Source of the DNA: Podocnemis expansa | Lineage: Eukaryota > Chordata > Testudines > Podocnemididae | NCBI GenBank assembly: GCA_007922195.1 | Contig: ML681997.1 | Location: 11,730,142-11,794,141, forward strand | Reading direction: 5' to 3' | Length of the DNA stretch: 64,000 bases | Shown: positions 47,811-58,435 of the stretch, piece by piece | Numbering within the stretch: the first letter of the stretch is position 1 | How the letters are laid out: every line of letters starts with the position of its first letter | The notes under the pieces: model-generated | What the model was told of the DNA's origin: nothing | The model's database searches: none | The model's input: only the letters and a program-made list of their open reading frames with translations | Made by a program: the position numbers and the translations under genes

Positions 47811-50495
47811 AAGTTAAAACTGCTTTGACTCAACTTCACATACCTCTGTCTTAAAAACTTAATTAGCTTGTTAAGAGACTGCTCTGCAACTTCTTCTGTT
47901 GGTCCATTTCACCCCTTTTAACAATTCTTTTTTAAAACTTTTCTAAGATATGTGCTGTTTCCTGGATGGTAAAGTACCTCATCTAAGATACATCAGCTGC
48001 GAGGTGCACGGGTCATGAGAGCGTAAAGTATGGTGTTAGCCTTTGTACATTCTTCCATAGTACCTTTTGAAGCAGCGTTGTACCACCATATTGCCATTAG
48101 TCTGTTTGGTTAGATATGTTCATTGCATACCTCAAAATATGTGATAACTTAAAGATATACTTGCCATTTAAATAAGAGATTTACCTTAATTGGCTGTTAT
48201 AAATTAGAGGCAAGAAGGAATGATTTATTACTTATAATTGGAAATGAGTTACGAAGACAAATGTTGGTAATCAAGAAATAAAACTTGGAATACATTGATT
48301 TCCAGATGGTTGGTAATGAAATTATTCTTTGATGTATAATATACGAGACACGGGGGGAGGGGGGGGCTTCTACTGTACATCCTTGTGCCTTGATGAGCTC
48401 CTTGCATGAAATTACAGTTACCTGAATCTTAAAATAATGTGTTTCCCTGCATATACATGCAAGAGGCATCACATTTATACACTGCTGTATTATCTGAGGT
48501 AGTGGACAGGGAGGAGGTAATTTAACATGTCTAGGGTGATTTTTGTCCTTGTAATGTCATATACTTTAAAGAGGAAAGATCTAACAATAAATCTTGCATC
48601 ACCTTTGGGTATAGCAATCTCTGTGGATTATTCTCTGAGATGGCAGGTTACTAAATGTTTTCCTTTTCATCTTTGGTCTCATTATCTGTTTTTATGAAGT
48701 TGAGTTTGATCAAAGCCACATGTCTGAAAGAAAATATTTGTAGACCTCATTGGCTAAATCTGGGCTAGTACATTTGGACCAAAGCTAAAGGCAAATGCAT
48801 TACTTTTAAGAACTTTGCCATTGGAAATGCATATCTTCACAGTGCAATTTAGCTCTGTTCAGATTAGGAAAGTGTTTGTGTATTTGTTAATTTAGATATG
48901 TAAAAGATTTATCTATCCATAGCTCTAAGTACAGGATGTAAAAATGATTGATATTTTGATTGCCATATGTAATTCCCATAATTCTTCTGCCTTTTTTTGA
49001 AGATAGGTGCCTTATATATTGTTTTGGGTCCCAGTAAAGCTTACGTGGGACAGCGTGCATACTCAGCGTGAGGTACAAGTTTACGTCTCTTATTGATTTG
49101 AGGCTCTACTGTGGTTAAGTACAGATTTGCAAAGTAAAGTTGTAACCAAACTTTATAGCTTCCTCTATTTCAAGTAGCTTGTTCTAGCAATATGCAGAAC
49201 TTCCACCATTGCATTTGGGCAGGGAGCTGCTGGGGTGAAAAGGGAGCATTTTTCAGACTGTTTTTTTCCTCTTTAGATGGAGTCTAGATTTTTTTTAAAT
49301 TGCAAATACTTGCATAGATAGTTGGCTTTCAAGGTGTGTTCATCTGAATCCATAGTGAGAATCCAGGAAAGTCTTCTGCTTTCATAATGTCAGGAAGTAG
49401 GTGCTTTAGCTAAGGCAGTAGAGTTTCCTGAGCCAGCCTTTCTTGGCCTAGAGTAATTTCCTATGGTCTGCAGTAATTTCTTATAGAATCAGTTACATAT
49501 TCATATTCTCTTTGATCTGCTGTTTGGCTTATTTTTGCTTGGGACTCAGTGACTTGGTGGCTTCATATTTGAACTCCCTCCATTTTTCTGATTGCAGATT
49601 TTTTGTTGTGGTCAGTGACAAAAACACCATGTTGAGGTTGTACAGCATTCATTTGAGGTCTTGGAGATCAGTGCTTGCTACGGTTACACAGCAACGTATT
49701 CAGTCTTCCATTCATCCCTATCCAATCCTGTCTGCTCAGTCTCAAGAATAGGTATGAAAAATGTGTTCGGGCATCTGTATATTAATTGGCAGATTACTTG
49801 CCTGTTCTGAAGAAGATGCAACAGGCTGTAGGAAATCAGCACCACCTGACTTTATTCTTCACCAACAGCTGTTTCTCTTGGGGCATGCCTTCACAGAAGA
49901 GTTAGCCCACAGAATCAGCATCTGACTGTAAGCCACCCTGCCTAGCCTAGTCCAGGTGCAAGCAACCCACTGCAAAACCTACAAGCCTTTCTGTTTCCTT
50001 ACTTGGTTTGTCTTTGTGGTACATTTAACCTGACCTCTTTGCCTTGATTTTAGCCTTCCCATTCTGCTCTTTGTCCACTCAGAGAAATCTCGGATCTCTG
50101 TTTGGAGGTGCAAGTTGGGCTCCTTTGCGCAGGTGAGGTATGGTTTACAGATGAGTCTACAGTTTCACTCAGGCTGCAACCTTACCTATCTACATAGCTG
50201 TAGTAGCACTGACTGCCCAAGAAATGTTTTGTTCTGTCCTCGAATTTGGTTTTTTTTGTGTTTTTTTTCTTTAGTCTCTCACCTTCTGTGAAACTAACAG
50301 CTCACTATGGGCCTGAAGCTTAGGATAGGCAATTATTCAGTCTGGATCCAATGGCAGGCTTAAAGTTTACTGCTAAGAGGAGCTTTATGCTATTGGAAGG
50401 AGGAGATTCCCAGGTTTTCAGGCCACACCATGAAGGCGCAACCTGGAAGACTATTTGTGTGCAATATTTGCAATTTATTTACAACTCTTAGAGTT
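47811..50495 (+). other. Intron stretch, nothing recognised
   Basis: This is AT-rich intron with a short G-run near 48351-48366. No feature was recognised. Confidence 0.5.
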
Positions 50496-50503
50496 GTGCA
50501 CTC

Positions 50504-50678
50504 CACTGGTTCTCAACCACTGTGTCAGGACACATTACTGTGTCACCACACAGTGGTAAGTGTGTCACAGAAAGCTGGGGAGATGGCTGGATTTGGTTTG
50601 CAGGTGGTGGTGGAGGAGAGACTCGTGTCCTGTATGCAGCCAAATGTGTTGCGACCTGCAGAAGGTTGAGAGCCACTG
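50504..50678. mobile_element. hAT (Charlie-like) MITE
   Basis: The ends are CACTGGTTCTCAACCACTG and GGTTGAGAGCCACTG. The flanking 8-mers GTGCACTC (50496-50503) and GTGTACTC (50679-50686) match at 7 of 8. It is 175 bp and non-coding, with CACATTACTGTGTCACCACA and GGGGAGATGGCTGGATTTGG inside. The open frames that cross it on both strands are not genes. Confidence 0.9.
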
Positions 50679-50686
50679 GTGTACTC

Positions 50687-53003
50687 TTCTGCAGATAGCT
50701 GTTAGTTGGACTCGTGGTACAAAGGCAGCCAGGCTTTACAAGTTGGAGGGATGCCAAAACAGCACCAATGGAGTTCTTTTAAAAAAATGCCATAGCACAC
50801 TTCACAGTAGATTTTCTGCAACATATGTGCCCTATATGAAGAATGGATGATGGAGTAGCTTGGTTTTATAGGCACTTGTTTCAGATGATCTGCATAATTG
50901 TATTCAAGGCTTCTCCACTCATGATTAACACAGCTATCACAAACTCATCATCATAAACCCATTATATCACATCATGCTGTTATGTATTCATTGTCTGTCT
51001 GTCCTTCTGTCTATAATGTTAATACAAGGAATATGGGTTGTCAACCATCAATCAATTTACTGTTAGGCAGTAAATAAATAAATTTTAAGTCAGTAAATTT
51101 GAAAATAGGTAGAAATAAAATGCATTATATTTTGACATTGTTTGTCATTCAGAATCACTTCTTGTATCATAGAATGACACTGATCACAAGTCTATTGTTT
51201 CTGTTATTTCACATACCAAAGAACCCAATTGATCAATTAACTGCAGCTAAAACAATTGCCTAATTCCAAAATTCTGTGTACAGAGTATTATGAGTACATA
51301 CTTCTGTGACATTATTATATAGTCTATGGTATTTTTAGAGATGTCAGTAAAAAACAATCAATTTCAGATTTTCTTGTCAGTAAAAACTAAAATGTAAGGT
51401 TGGCAACCCTAAAGCTTCCTGTGTGGATGGATTATATTAAAATTCAGCCATAAGAGATGTTTGGTTGGCATTCCTTCCATAGTTATATTGAGGAGATTGT
51501 TACAGTATTATAATCCCATGAGTGGTGAATTGCATAATATAATGTACATATCTTTCTTGCCCCAAATTTTTTTCTCTGTTTTATGTACTATATTATGTAA
51601 TATTTGCTTATTAAATAATAAACAAAGTAAAAACGTTGGTCACAGCCACATTGCTTTTCAAAGCATTTGTTCACTTTGGAAGTTCAGTGTATGTGATCTT
51701 CAGCCTTGTCATATTCTGTTATACTGAATCTTCTTTTAAATTGTTGAGCTGGAGAACAAACCTAGATGTTACCTTGTACATCTTAATTGAAGATGGGACA
51801 TGAGCTAAGCAGATTCTACAGCGAGCAGACCCTAACGACAAATGCTGTGCCATTACTTTCTCACAAGAAAATGTCAAGATTATGTTGGTTGACTGGAACA
51901 TGCATCTTTGAAATCTGTGTGGTGCGCTAAGTGTTTATACATTGTTTTTCCTTCTGTAGTTTTACTTTACCATTCACAATGTTGCTTGTTTGTGATTTAT
52001 TTTTTATTTTTAGTGTATTTATTTGTCAGTTTCACAGTTTATAACGCAAGTGCATAAAACCAGAAGATGCAGAAATTATGAATAATTAGTGAAGCATTTA
52101 GAAGGATCTTAGGAGCCATTGTCTTTTGTCAGAGTATTGTTTTTTAAACAGAAACACGCTGTATGTCACAATGCATCTTAACCCAGGAAATGATGCTAAA
52201 AATATGTAACAAAGTGGGTCCTAATTCAGAATATTTCTTTTGCCCAGCAAAGGCCATTTTGTGTAAGTCTGATTAGTGGGGATAGATGGGATTGTAGTTG
52301 TGTTGATGGGAGGCACGTGAATGTTAAAAGTTGCATGAAGGACTTTGGCTGTCCTCTTTTTGTGAAGCTGCTCATCTCAGCTTTAATGCCACACCCTAGT
52401 CCAGCCTCAAAAACAGCTGTGTTCTTCAGTGATAACAAACTACACTCTACTAGTCTTCCCTGGCTTAATCAAAGTGCAGAAGGATCCAGTATCTGTAGCC
52501 ATGACAGCCAGTAATTTATTGTTCCATACGGTTGGTGAGGTAGCAGCTGCTCTGTTTTAAGGAGGTCAGGGCATCAGGGTGTTTTAAAAAACAAAACAAA
52601 ACCCAACAACACTATAAAACCCTTCTTTACTGCTCTGTACAGTAGTAACTGGGGTCTCTGGGGGGGATGATGATATCAGCCAAGGGACACAATTTTTTTT
52701 TAAAGTTCATGATGTTGTTCTCTTAGGAAAATAAGTTGACACAATGTGTCTCTGTATGGTGGTTTTAGTTCTGTTTTCACTGCTGATGTTTGTTGATACT
52801 GCATATTAATTAACGGGCTGTTTAAATTAGGATTAATTCTGCTGAAGGCCATGGAGATCCGTTACTGTAAAATCAGTGGAAGGAAGAAGAGAATCAGACC
52901 CAGTGTCTTTCAGGACATCATGTATCTGCTTTTTCAGTAGTTTTGACTTGCTCTGAGCACTGCAGTACTTGCAAAAAATAAGCATGCTTTGTGAACACGA
53001 ACA
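50687..53003 (+). other. Intron stretch, nothing recognised
   Basis: This is AT-rich intron. No repeat family or gene was recognised. Confidence 0.5.
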
Positions 53004-53013
53004 TAGCACAGGA

Positions 53014-53136
53014 TCCAGAGGGGTAGCCTTGTTAGTCTATTTCAGCAAAACAATCAAGGAGTCCTGGAGCACTTTTATGCAATAAATACCTTTGTTAGTC
53101 TTTAAAAGTGCCCCAGGATTCCTTGTTCGTTTAACC
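53014..53136. repeat. Fold-back retroposon-like repeat, copy 4, with 10-bp TSD
   Basis: TAGCACAGGA flanks it at 53004-53013 and 53137-53146. The first half reads AGAGGGGTAGCCTTGTTAGTC, CAGCAAAACAATCAAGGAGT, CCTGGAGCACTTT. The second half is the complement of the middle of the same repeat: TTTGTTAGTCTTTAAAAGTG, CCCCAGGATTCCTTGTTCG. The two halves form an imperfect hairpin. Confidence 0.78.
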
Positions 53137-53238
53137 TAGCACAGGAGTACAGGCAGTAGTGTTAAGATGAATGCTCAGTTGTTCATTGCTGTAAAATGCA
53201 ATAGAATGGCTCCTTTTTAGGGTTGGAGTTTTCAAATG

Positions 53239-53343
53239 CCAAAGGGGCAGCCGTGTTAGTGTAAGGAAGTGGGATTTTCTCCCATGAAAGCTCATGCAAT
53301 AAATACATTTGTTAGTCTTTAAGAGCCACAGGACTCCTTGTTA
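53239..53343. repeat. Fold-back retroposon-like repeat, copy 5
   Basis: It opens with CCAAAGGGGCAGCCGTGTTAG in one orientation. It then reads the remainder of the repeat in the opposite orientation (AAGTGGGATTTTCTCCCATG, AAAGCTCATGCAATAAATAC, TTTGTTAGTCTTTAAGAGCC, ACAGGACTCCTTGTTAG). The flanks GTTTTCAAATG (53228-53238) and GTTTACAAATG (53344-53354) match at 10 of 11. Confidence 0.75.
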
Positions 53344-54037
53344 GTTTACAAATGGGGGTTCCACAAGTGCGAACCTTTTTTTCTTCAGGATGAAGACATT
53401 TATAGTTAAAATGACGTTTGACTGTTTGCTGTGTACTTAGTGTAGCAGTGATTGTATTGTTCAATGTATGCATATGCATTATTGCTTCTAAAACAAGTGC
53501 CAGCAGATTCTGAGTATCTTCTGGGCTTGTTTATCAGCTTGATTCTAATTGGAGAAGGGCCAGGCTTCGGGGTATTCTTGGGAGGTGTGTGGTGGCTCAA
53601 TAACATGCGCCAACATGTCCCATCTCTGGCTAGGGAGCTCATTGCAATAATCAGTACTGATGCGTTAAGCACGAGAATGTTAATATCCTGTTTACTGCTT
53701 TTCCTGTGTGTGAATTCAGGATAACATGGATGTTTTGCCTGTTATGTGACCAGCAGCCTTCATTTTTCTAGCCTGCTGATTTTGTTACTGAATTCTCATG
53801 TCTGTGTGTTTCTAAATTGGGTGGGCGTACTCTGTGTTAGAGAACAATCATTAACAGTATAATACACGTTAACATTTTAGGAAGAGCATTTAACTTTGAT
53901 GGGCAGAATAAAGAGGAAGTCAGACACAGAATTTGTACCTGCAACTTTAACTGTTTTCTTTGTATGTTCAAGGTCCATTGGATCTTCCGTGTAGTGAGTA
54001 ACTTCTCTGGGTTAATGGTACCTTTTTCTTCCCCAGT

Positions 54038-54236
54038 TCCAAAGGGGCAGCCGTGTTTAGTCTAGTTCAGTAAAGCAAACAAAGAGTCCTGTGGCACTTA
54101 ACAACTAACACATGTATTTGTTGCATGAGTTTTCGTGGGAGAAAATCCCATGTAGTCAGACACTGACAAGGTGGGAGTTTTTCCCATTAAAGCTCATAGC
54201 CAATAAAGTAATTGCTTAGTCTTTCAGTATGAATTA
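54038..54236. repeat. Fold-back retroposon-like repeat, copy 6, longest
   Basis: It starts CCAAAGGGGCAGCCGTGTTTAG and carries the full series through GAGTCCTGTGGCACTT, TTTTCGTGGGAGAAAATCCC. It then turns back with AAGGTGGGAGTTTTTCCCAT, TAAAGCTCATAGCCAATAAAG and GCTTAGTCTTTCAG in the opposite orientation. The switch point lies near 54165, different from the other copies. No target duplication was identified. Confidence 0.65.
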
Positions 54237-54278
54237 CAATGAGCTACAGTTGTGAAAGAATACCACTGTATTCTAGAT

Positions 54279-54457
54279 CAGTAGTTCTCAAACAGTGTGT
54301 CGGGACACATTACTGTGTCACCACACAGCAGTAAGCGTGTTGCAGAAAGCTAGGGAGATGGCTGGATTTGGCCTGGAGGGGTGGACTGGTGTGTCCTGTA
54401 GAGTCACAATATGCTGCTAAATGTGTTATGAACCACAAAAGATCGAGAGCCTCCACA
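54279..54457. mobile_element. hAT (Charlie-like) MITE, first of an adjacent pair
   Basis: It starts CAGTAGTTCTCAAACAGTG and ends GATCGAGAGCCTCCACA. TTCTAGAT flanks it exactly on both sides (54271-54278 and 54458-54465). Interior sequence matches the copies at 21449 and 50504. The right flank is also the left flank of the next element. Confidence 0.9.
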
Positions 54458-54465
54458 TTCTAGAT

Positions 54466-54652
54466 CAGGCGTGGCCAAACTGCAGCTTGGGAGCCACATG
54501 TGGTTCTTGAATGAAAAAGTGTGGCTCACAGAAAAATGTCAGCAAATCAATTTAGCAGGTAAAAGTATATGGCTATATGCCTCAGTCTGGCTCTGGAAGG
54601 TTTAATAATAAATTTGTGTGGCTCTTGAGTTCCATAAGTTTGGCCACCCCTG
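54466..54652. mobile_element. hAT-type MITE, second of the adjacent pair
   Basis: The ends are CAGGCGTGGCCAAACTGC and AAGTTTGGCCACCCCTG, a classic hAT inverted pair. TTCTAGAT flanks it on both sides (54458-54465 and 54653-54660), exact in both cases. It is 187 bp, unrelated in its interior to the neighbour at 54279-54457. Confidence 0.92.
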
Positions 54653-55006
54653 TTCTAGATCATTCTGTAGGTGCAAATATATAGACGCTGCCTTCTGAAA
54701 TGGTGCCCTAGCATCAGCTTGGCTAGATGTACTTTTTACTGCCCTAGCTGTCCAAGTGTCCTGAAACCGTTCTGAAATTCTGCAAGGGCAGTTCTCAGTT
54801 GAATGCCCATTTCTTGAATTTCAGTATTTTCTTTGTCATATAATGAAGAGAAAAGCTCTCCACTCATTCTCTGGGGTTTCACTTGCTGTTGTAAAAGAGT
54901 CAAATTTAGTGTCTATTTTAAACTGGAGAACAATTTCTCTACTTGTATGCTAAAGAATTCCAGAACCAACAGATGCATAGAGGGAAAGAAGAGTCTCGTT
55001 CTAAAG

Positions 55007-55292
55007 CAGTGGTTCCCAACCTTTTTGGCTTGAGAGCCCCAGATATCATTTTTACAACCCTGAAGGGCCATCTGTCTCTGCCAGCAGGCTCTTCTCCTGC
55101 TCCCCTCTGCAGGAGGCTGCCTCTTGCTTGTGTCCTGTCTCCGTGGCTGTATCAGGGAAACCACACATGCCCTGAAGCCCTGTGCATTTCATCTGGATCC
55201 CTAGGCAGTGGCTCTCTTCTGCAGTCAGTGGGAGGGCAAAAAGTGGGCTGCTTTGAAAAGACCCCATGGGCCACATGGCTGAGGAGCCACTA
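55007..55292. mobile_element. hAT-type non-autonomous element
   Basis: It starts CAGTGGTTCCCAACCTTTTT and ends GCTGAGGAGCCACTA. The flanking 8-mers TTCTAAAG (54999-55006) and CTCTAAAT (55293-55300) agree at 6 of 8. The interior is GC-rich (GCAGGCTCTTCTCCTGCTCC) and gives overlapping open frames on both strands that are not genes. Confidence 0.75.
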
Positions 55293-55300
55293 CTCTAAAT

Positions 55301-56522
55301 GAATGCTTAGCTCTGGTCTGGTTGTGCACCCCTTTATTAATGAAACTTGGATTCTGCTTAGGCTCTGTTCCAAGCTATGCCTGAGAACCTGTGAGAGCTA
55401 AATGTTAGCAGCTGGCAAGTCATTTCTCTATTGCTGGGTATATCTGAGTGAGGAGAGGGGACACAAAGCAACCAGAACTAGATTAAAACAGCTGAGAACA
55501 GTGTTCATAGCAATAAGGGAACAGGATTTCAAATGACTAGCAATAACAATACTGAGCACTTGAACGGCAGAATAATAGACTCATCTCTTATGTGTGAATG
55601 TGTCTCTACAGTCCTTTATTCCCCCATGCAATACTTTCAAAAAATATACTCAAGTTCAGCTTTCAACCTTTCTTCCTTTCAGATCATGTAAGATCCTTTG
55701 TTTGTTGATGTTGTCTAGTTCAAGATTAGATATAAAACATGAAAACCACACTGGTGTAATTTTGGTGCATCCTTGTAAATCTGCAATCCCCTCACTGAAG
55801 TAAAGGGGAGTGATTCCAGATTTGCACTGGAATAATTAGGAACAGAATTTGGCTAACTGAATCTGTCCCTCTAATTATAACAAAGAGGGAGGGGCCAGCA
55901 ATGGGCAGACTTTTTTGTCTTTCAGAGCAGGTGGCAAAATTAATCTATTTTGTAGGGTCTCTGAGGAACTCTCTGGGTAGAGTTTAGTGTGAAGTCTTGT
56001 TGTAAAGCTCACTAACTTGCCCTTTTTTTTTTTTTAAAGGTCTTGTTGACATAGGGTTATTCTATTTAAATTTGCCCAAATTAATTATTCCTGGCTAATT
56101 GTATTCCAAATAATATTAATCCATTTTGGAAATGGATTATATTTATTCAGAGTAAGTCACTATTATTTTTGGGACATGATCATCCACAGATGGAGTGAAT
56201 CAGGAATAGGTAAACCTTTTTAAACTCACACCCTACTTTATTCCAGGCCAAATTTCATGTGTAAACAATCCTTTATGGTATTGGGCTACTAGGTGAAGTT
56301 TCACTGAGTATAAATGTTAATTACTGTTTAACTATGCATAAGGCTTGTATGTATGCTTTGTTTTCTATTTTTAAATTGAAAAGATAAAGAACATAATAAC
56401 ATTACGAGCTTGTTCTCTTGGGTAGACAATAAGTGAATGTATTTTGAAAAGCGAGCCTTGTGTTTAGCAATTTTCAATGTAACCTTTCTGATAAACACCA
56501 ATGCCTTTTTTCTTCTCTCTAG
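55301..56522 (+). other. Intron 3' end before BRF1 exon
   Basis: This is AT-rich intron leading to the acceptor at 56521-56522. A T-run at 56025-56035 and a pyrimidine tract directly before the exon are visible. Nothing else was recognised. Confidence 0.6.
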
Positions 56523-56574
56523 ATTAAGACCCCTGATTTCTGCACAACTTGCTAAAAAGGTTGCAACTGAAGAG
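56523..56574 (+). CDS. BRF1: BRF1 internal exon after giant intron
   Basis: This 52-base exon follows a polypyrimidine tract and TCTCTAG acceptor and ends at GAG/GTATGT. Its first base completes the Arg codon left by the exon ending at 7011. It then reads LRPLISAQLAKKVATEE, matching the vertebrate BRF1 segment KRLRPL...QPAKKVAT. The next exon, which should encode the acidic C-terminus, was not found before the window end. The phase fit across about 49.5 kb and the sequence match make this a confident call despite its size. Confidence 0.92.
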
Positions 56575-57230
56575 GTATGTGAATTTTACCACCTACCCCA
56601 GAACCTTTCTTTGTGACTGAAATCTGAATATTGATTTAACTCATAATACAGTTGTGAATCAGTGATTATGGAAGCTACCACAAACCTCAGTGGACCAGAT
56701 TCTGATCTCTGTTATGTGAATGTAATTTAGAGTCAGAGATCAGGATTGGTTCCTCCAATCATACCAGAAGTGATAAGTGGGATCTTTGCAAAGGTGACAC
56801 TCTCTGGTTTCCACTTGGAATTATTTACTTTTACAGAAATAGGGATCTAAAATGGAGGGGTGTGAGTGAAACTGTGAACACAAACCTATCAATAACCAGA
56901 ATATGTTTTGTGTATTCAATTGGAATTCCAATTTGGAGAGAGGGAAAGTAAAATCTGTAAGCTTCTAAAAAAACAAGCAAATTGAGTAAGTGAGCAGGGA
57001 CAGGGAATAAGCAGAGTTTGTCTCTACTCCCTCCCAGTATTATTTGGCAGAGCTGAACTGGCACACAAGAGGAAGTAATGAACTCCTGTTGTGGACCAGA
57101 TGTCGTTTACTTGCCCCATGACACAAGCAGGTAGCCAGGTAGAGAATTGTGATTGTTGTATCCTGTTCTGCTCCTGGGGCAAAAGAAAAAGTGACAACTC
57201 ACCCTAAGGAACCAAACTAAAGAACCTTAG

Positions 57231-57425
57231 TTTCTTCTACGAGCAGTGCTCCCAATTGCTCCACTTAAGGTGCTTTCGTGCCGCAACACCCCGGATCAGA
57301 AAGCTTTCTGAATAGCAGTGATTCAGGCAGCAGAGGGATGACAGCAGGGTCCGCAGTTTCCTGCCATTAGTGATGTCAGCTGCTCACTCTGCCCGCTGCC
57401 GTTGTCTCCTCAGTTCTTTTTCTAC
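57231..57425 (+). repeat. DIRS left inverted terminal repeat
   Basis: It pairs with 62811-63003. Near-identical blocks include TGCTCCACTTAAGGTGCTT, CCGGATCAGAAAGCTTTCTG, GGATGACAGCAGGGTC, GTCAGCTGCTCACTC and TGTCTCCTCAGTTCTTTT. Differences from the right copy are scattered and mostly transitions. Confidence 0.92.
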
Positions 57426-57594
57426 CACCCTAGACTCCGGACGGAGTCTGCGGTGGCTATCCCTCAGCAATAGATCTTCACTTGCAAAACCTTAAAAAAA
57501 AAACAAACCCCAAACAAAACAACAATAATAAACAGGAAAGAGGAAGAGAAATCAGATGAAAACAACGGATTAACAGAGATTTCAATTCAGCGCT

Positions 57595-58435
57595 ATGCCG
57601 AGCTCAGCCAGCTTCAAGCGCTGTGCCTCGTAATGAGGCAGTGCCCGCCTCTGATGGCCATGAGGCTTGTATTAGGTGCCTGGGAGAAGCTTCTCTTTCT
57701 CACAAATGCCAACATTGTAGGAATTTAAAAAGCAGGACCAGGAAGGAGCATGAGAGGAAGCTCAAGTTAGCTCTCTCTGCCCTGCTTCCGACCCCGGTGC
57801 CTCTCCTCATGCTGATGAGGGAGCACATAAGCAGCGGTCTGTTACTGATTCACCGGTCCCTAAGAAAAAAATCAAAGGGTACGGAGTTAAAAATGCAGCA
57901 GGTACAGCAGGCTCCTAAAGAGGTGGCTGACAGCTCTGTGGTCACAGCCACTAAAAAGACGCTGAAAGATTCTCGTGCCTCAGCGTCAGCAGCACCGCAG
58001 ATCCAAACGGCGCCGCTGTTCATGGTCCCACCAAATGCGATGCCAGCAATGCCGGTACCTTTTCTGCCCGCACCATCGGCACCAGCGGTCCTGCCCACAC
58101 CACTCACGGCACCAGTGACTGTACCTACACAGGTGCCGAATTTGGTGCAGCTCCCTCTCTCGCCGACACCCTCTGGCCACACGTTAGCAGCACAGTCTCC
58201 AAACCCACAGGGCACTGCAGTACTGTCAGTGACCACGGCACCGCAGCCTAGCACAGGGTTAGATCCTTCACTGCAGCCAGCAAAGCATAAGAAGAAATCT
58301 AAGCATTTGGGGACAACAGAGGACCTCTCTATTCACTCCTCTCCCATGTCACCCCTATTTCAAACTGATTCTTCTGAGAGCAGTATCATGTCCATTGAGG
58401 AGCACTGTCCTGCCAGTCACATCAAGTCCCGATAG
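57595..58435 (+). pseudogene. DIRS Gag-like ORF1, N-terminal part
   Basis: A probable start codon at 57595 gives MPSSASFKRCAS before a stop. The reading frame resumes in another phase at about 57620 and stays open to 58435. This part has DGHEACIRCLGE and KCQHCRNLKSRTRKEHERKL, a C-x2-C-x9-C-x2-C cluster followed by a basic stretch, as in vertebrate DIRS ORF1. After that comes a Pro/Ala/Val-rich low-complexity region of about 100 residues and a Lys-rich KHKKKSKHL stretch. Function in the family is nucleocapsid-like RNA packaging, by analogy. One frameshift near 57630 and a stop at 58435 separate it from the rest of ORF1. Confidence 0.8.

Larger units (their letters stand above)
7012..56522 (+). 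other. BRF1: BRF1 giant intron, about 49.5 kb
   Basis: The intron begins with GTACTG at 7012 and ends with TCTAG at 56522. The flanking exons match phase (two bases plus one base of an Arg codon). It contains almost all the mobile elements of the window, listed separately. Those identified account for only a minority of its length; the remainder is AT-rich sequence in which I recognise nothing. In mammals I recall the corresponding intron as being only a few kilobases, so expansion in this lineage is likely but is inference. Confidence 0.85.

Noticed and set aside
57850..58254. 134-codon minus-strand frame opposite the DIRS Gag region
   Set aside because: It is the antisense of a Pro/Ala/Val-rich low-complexity coding stretch, not a separate gene.
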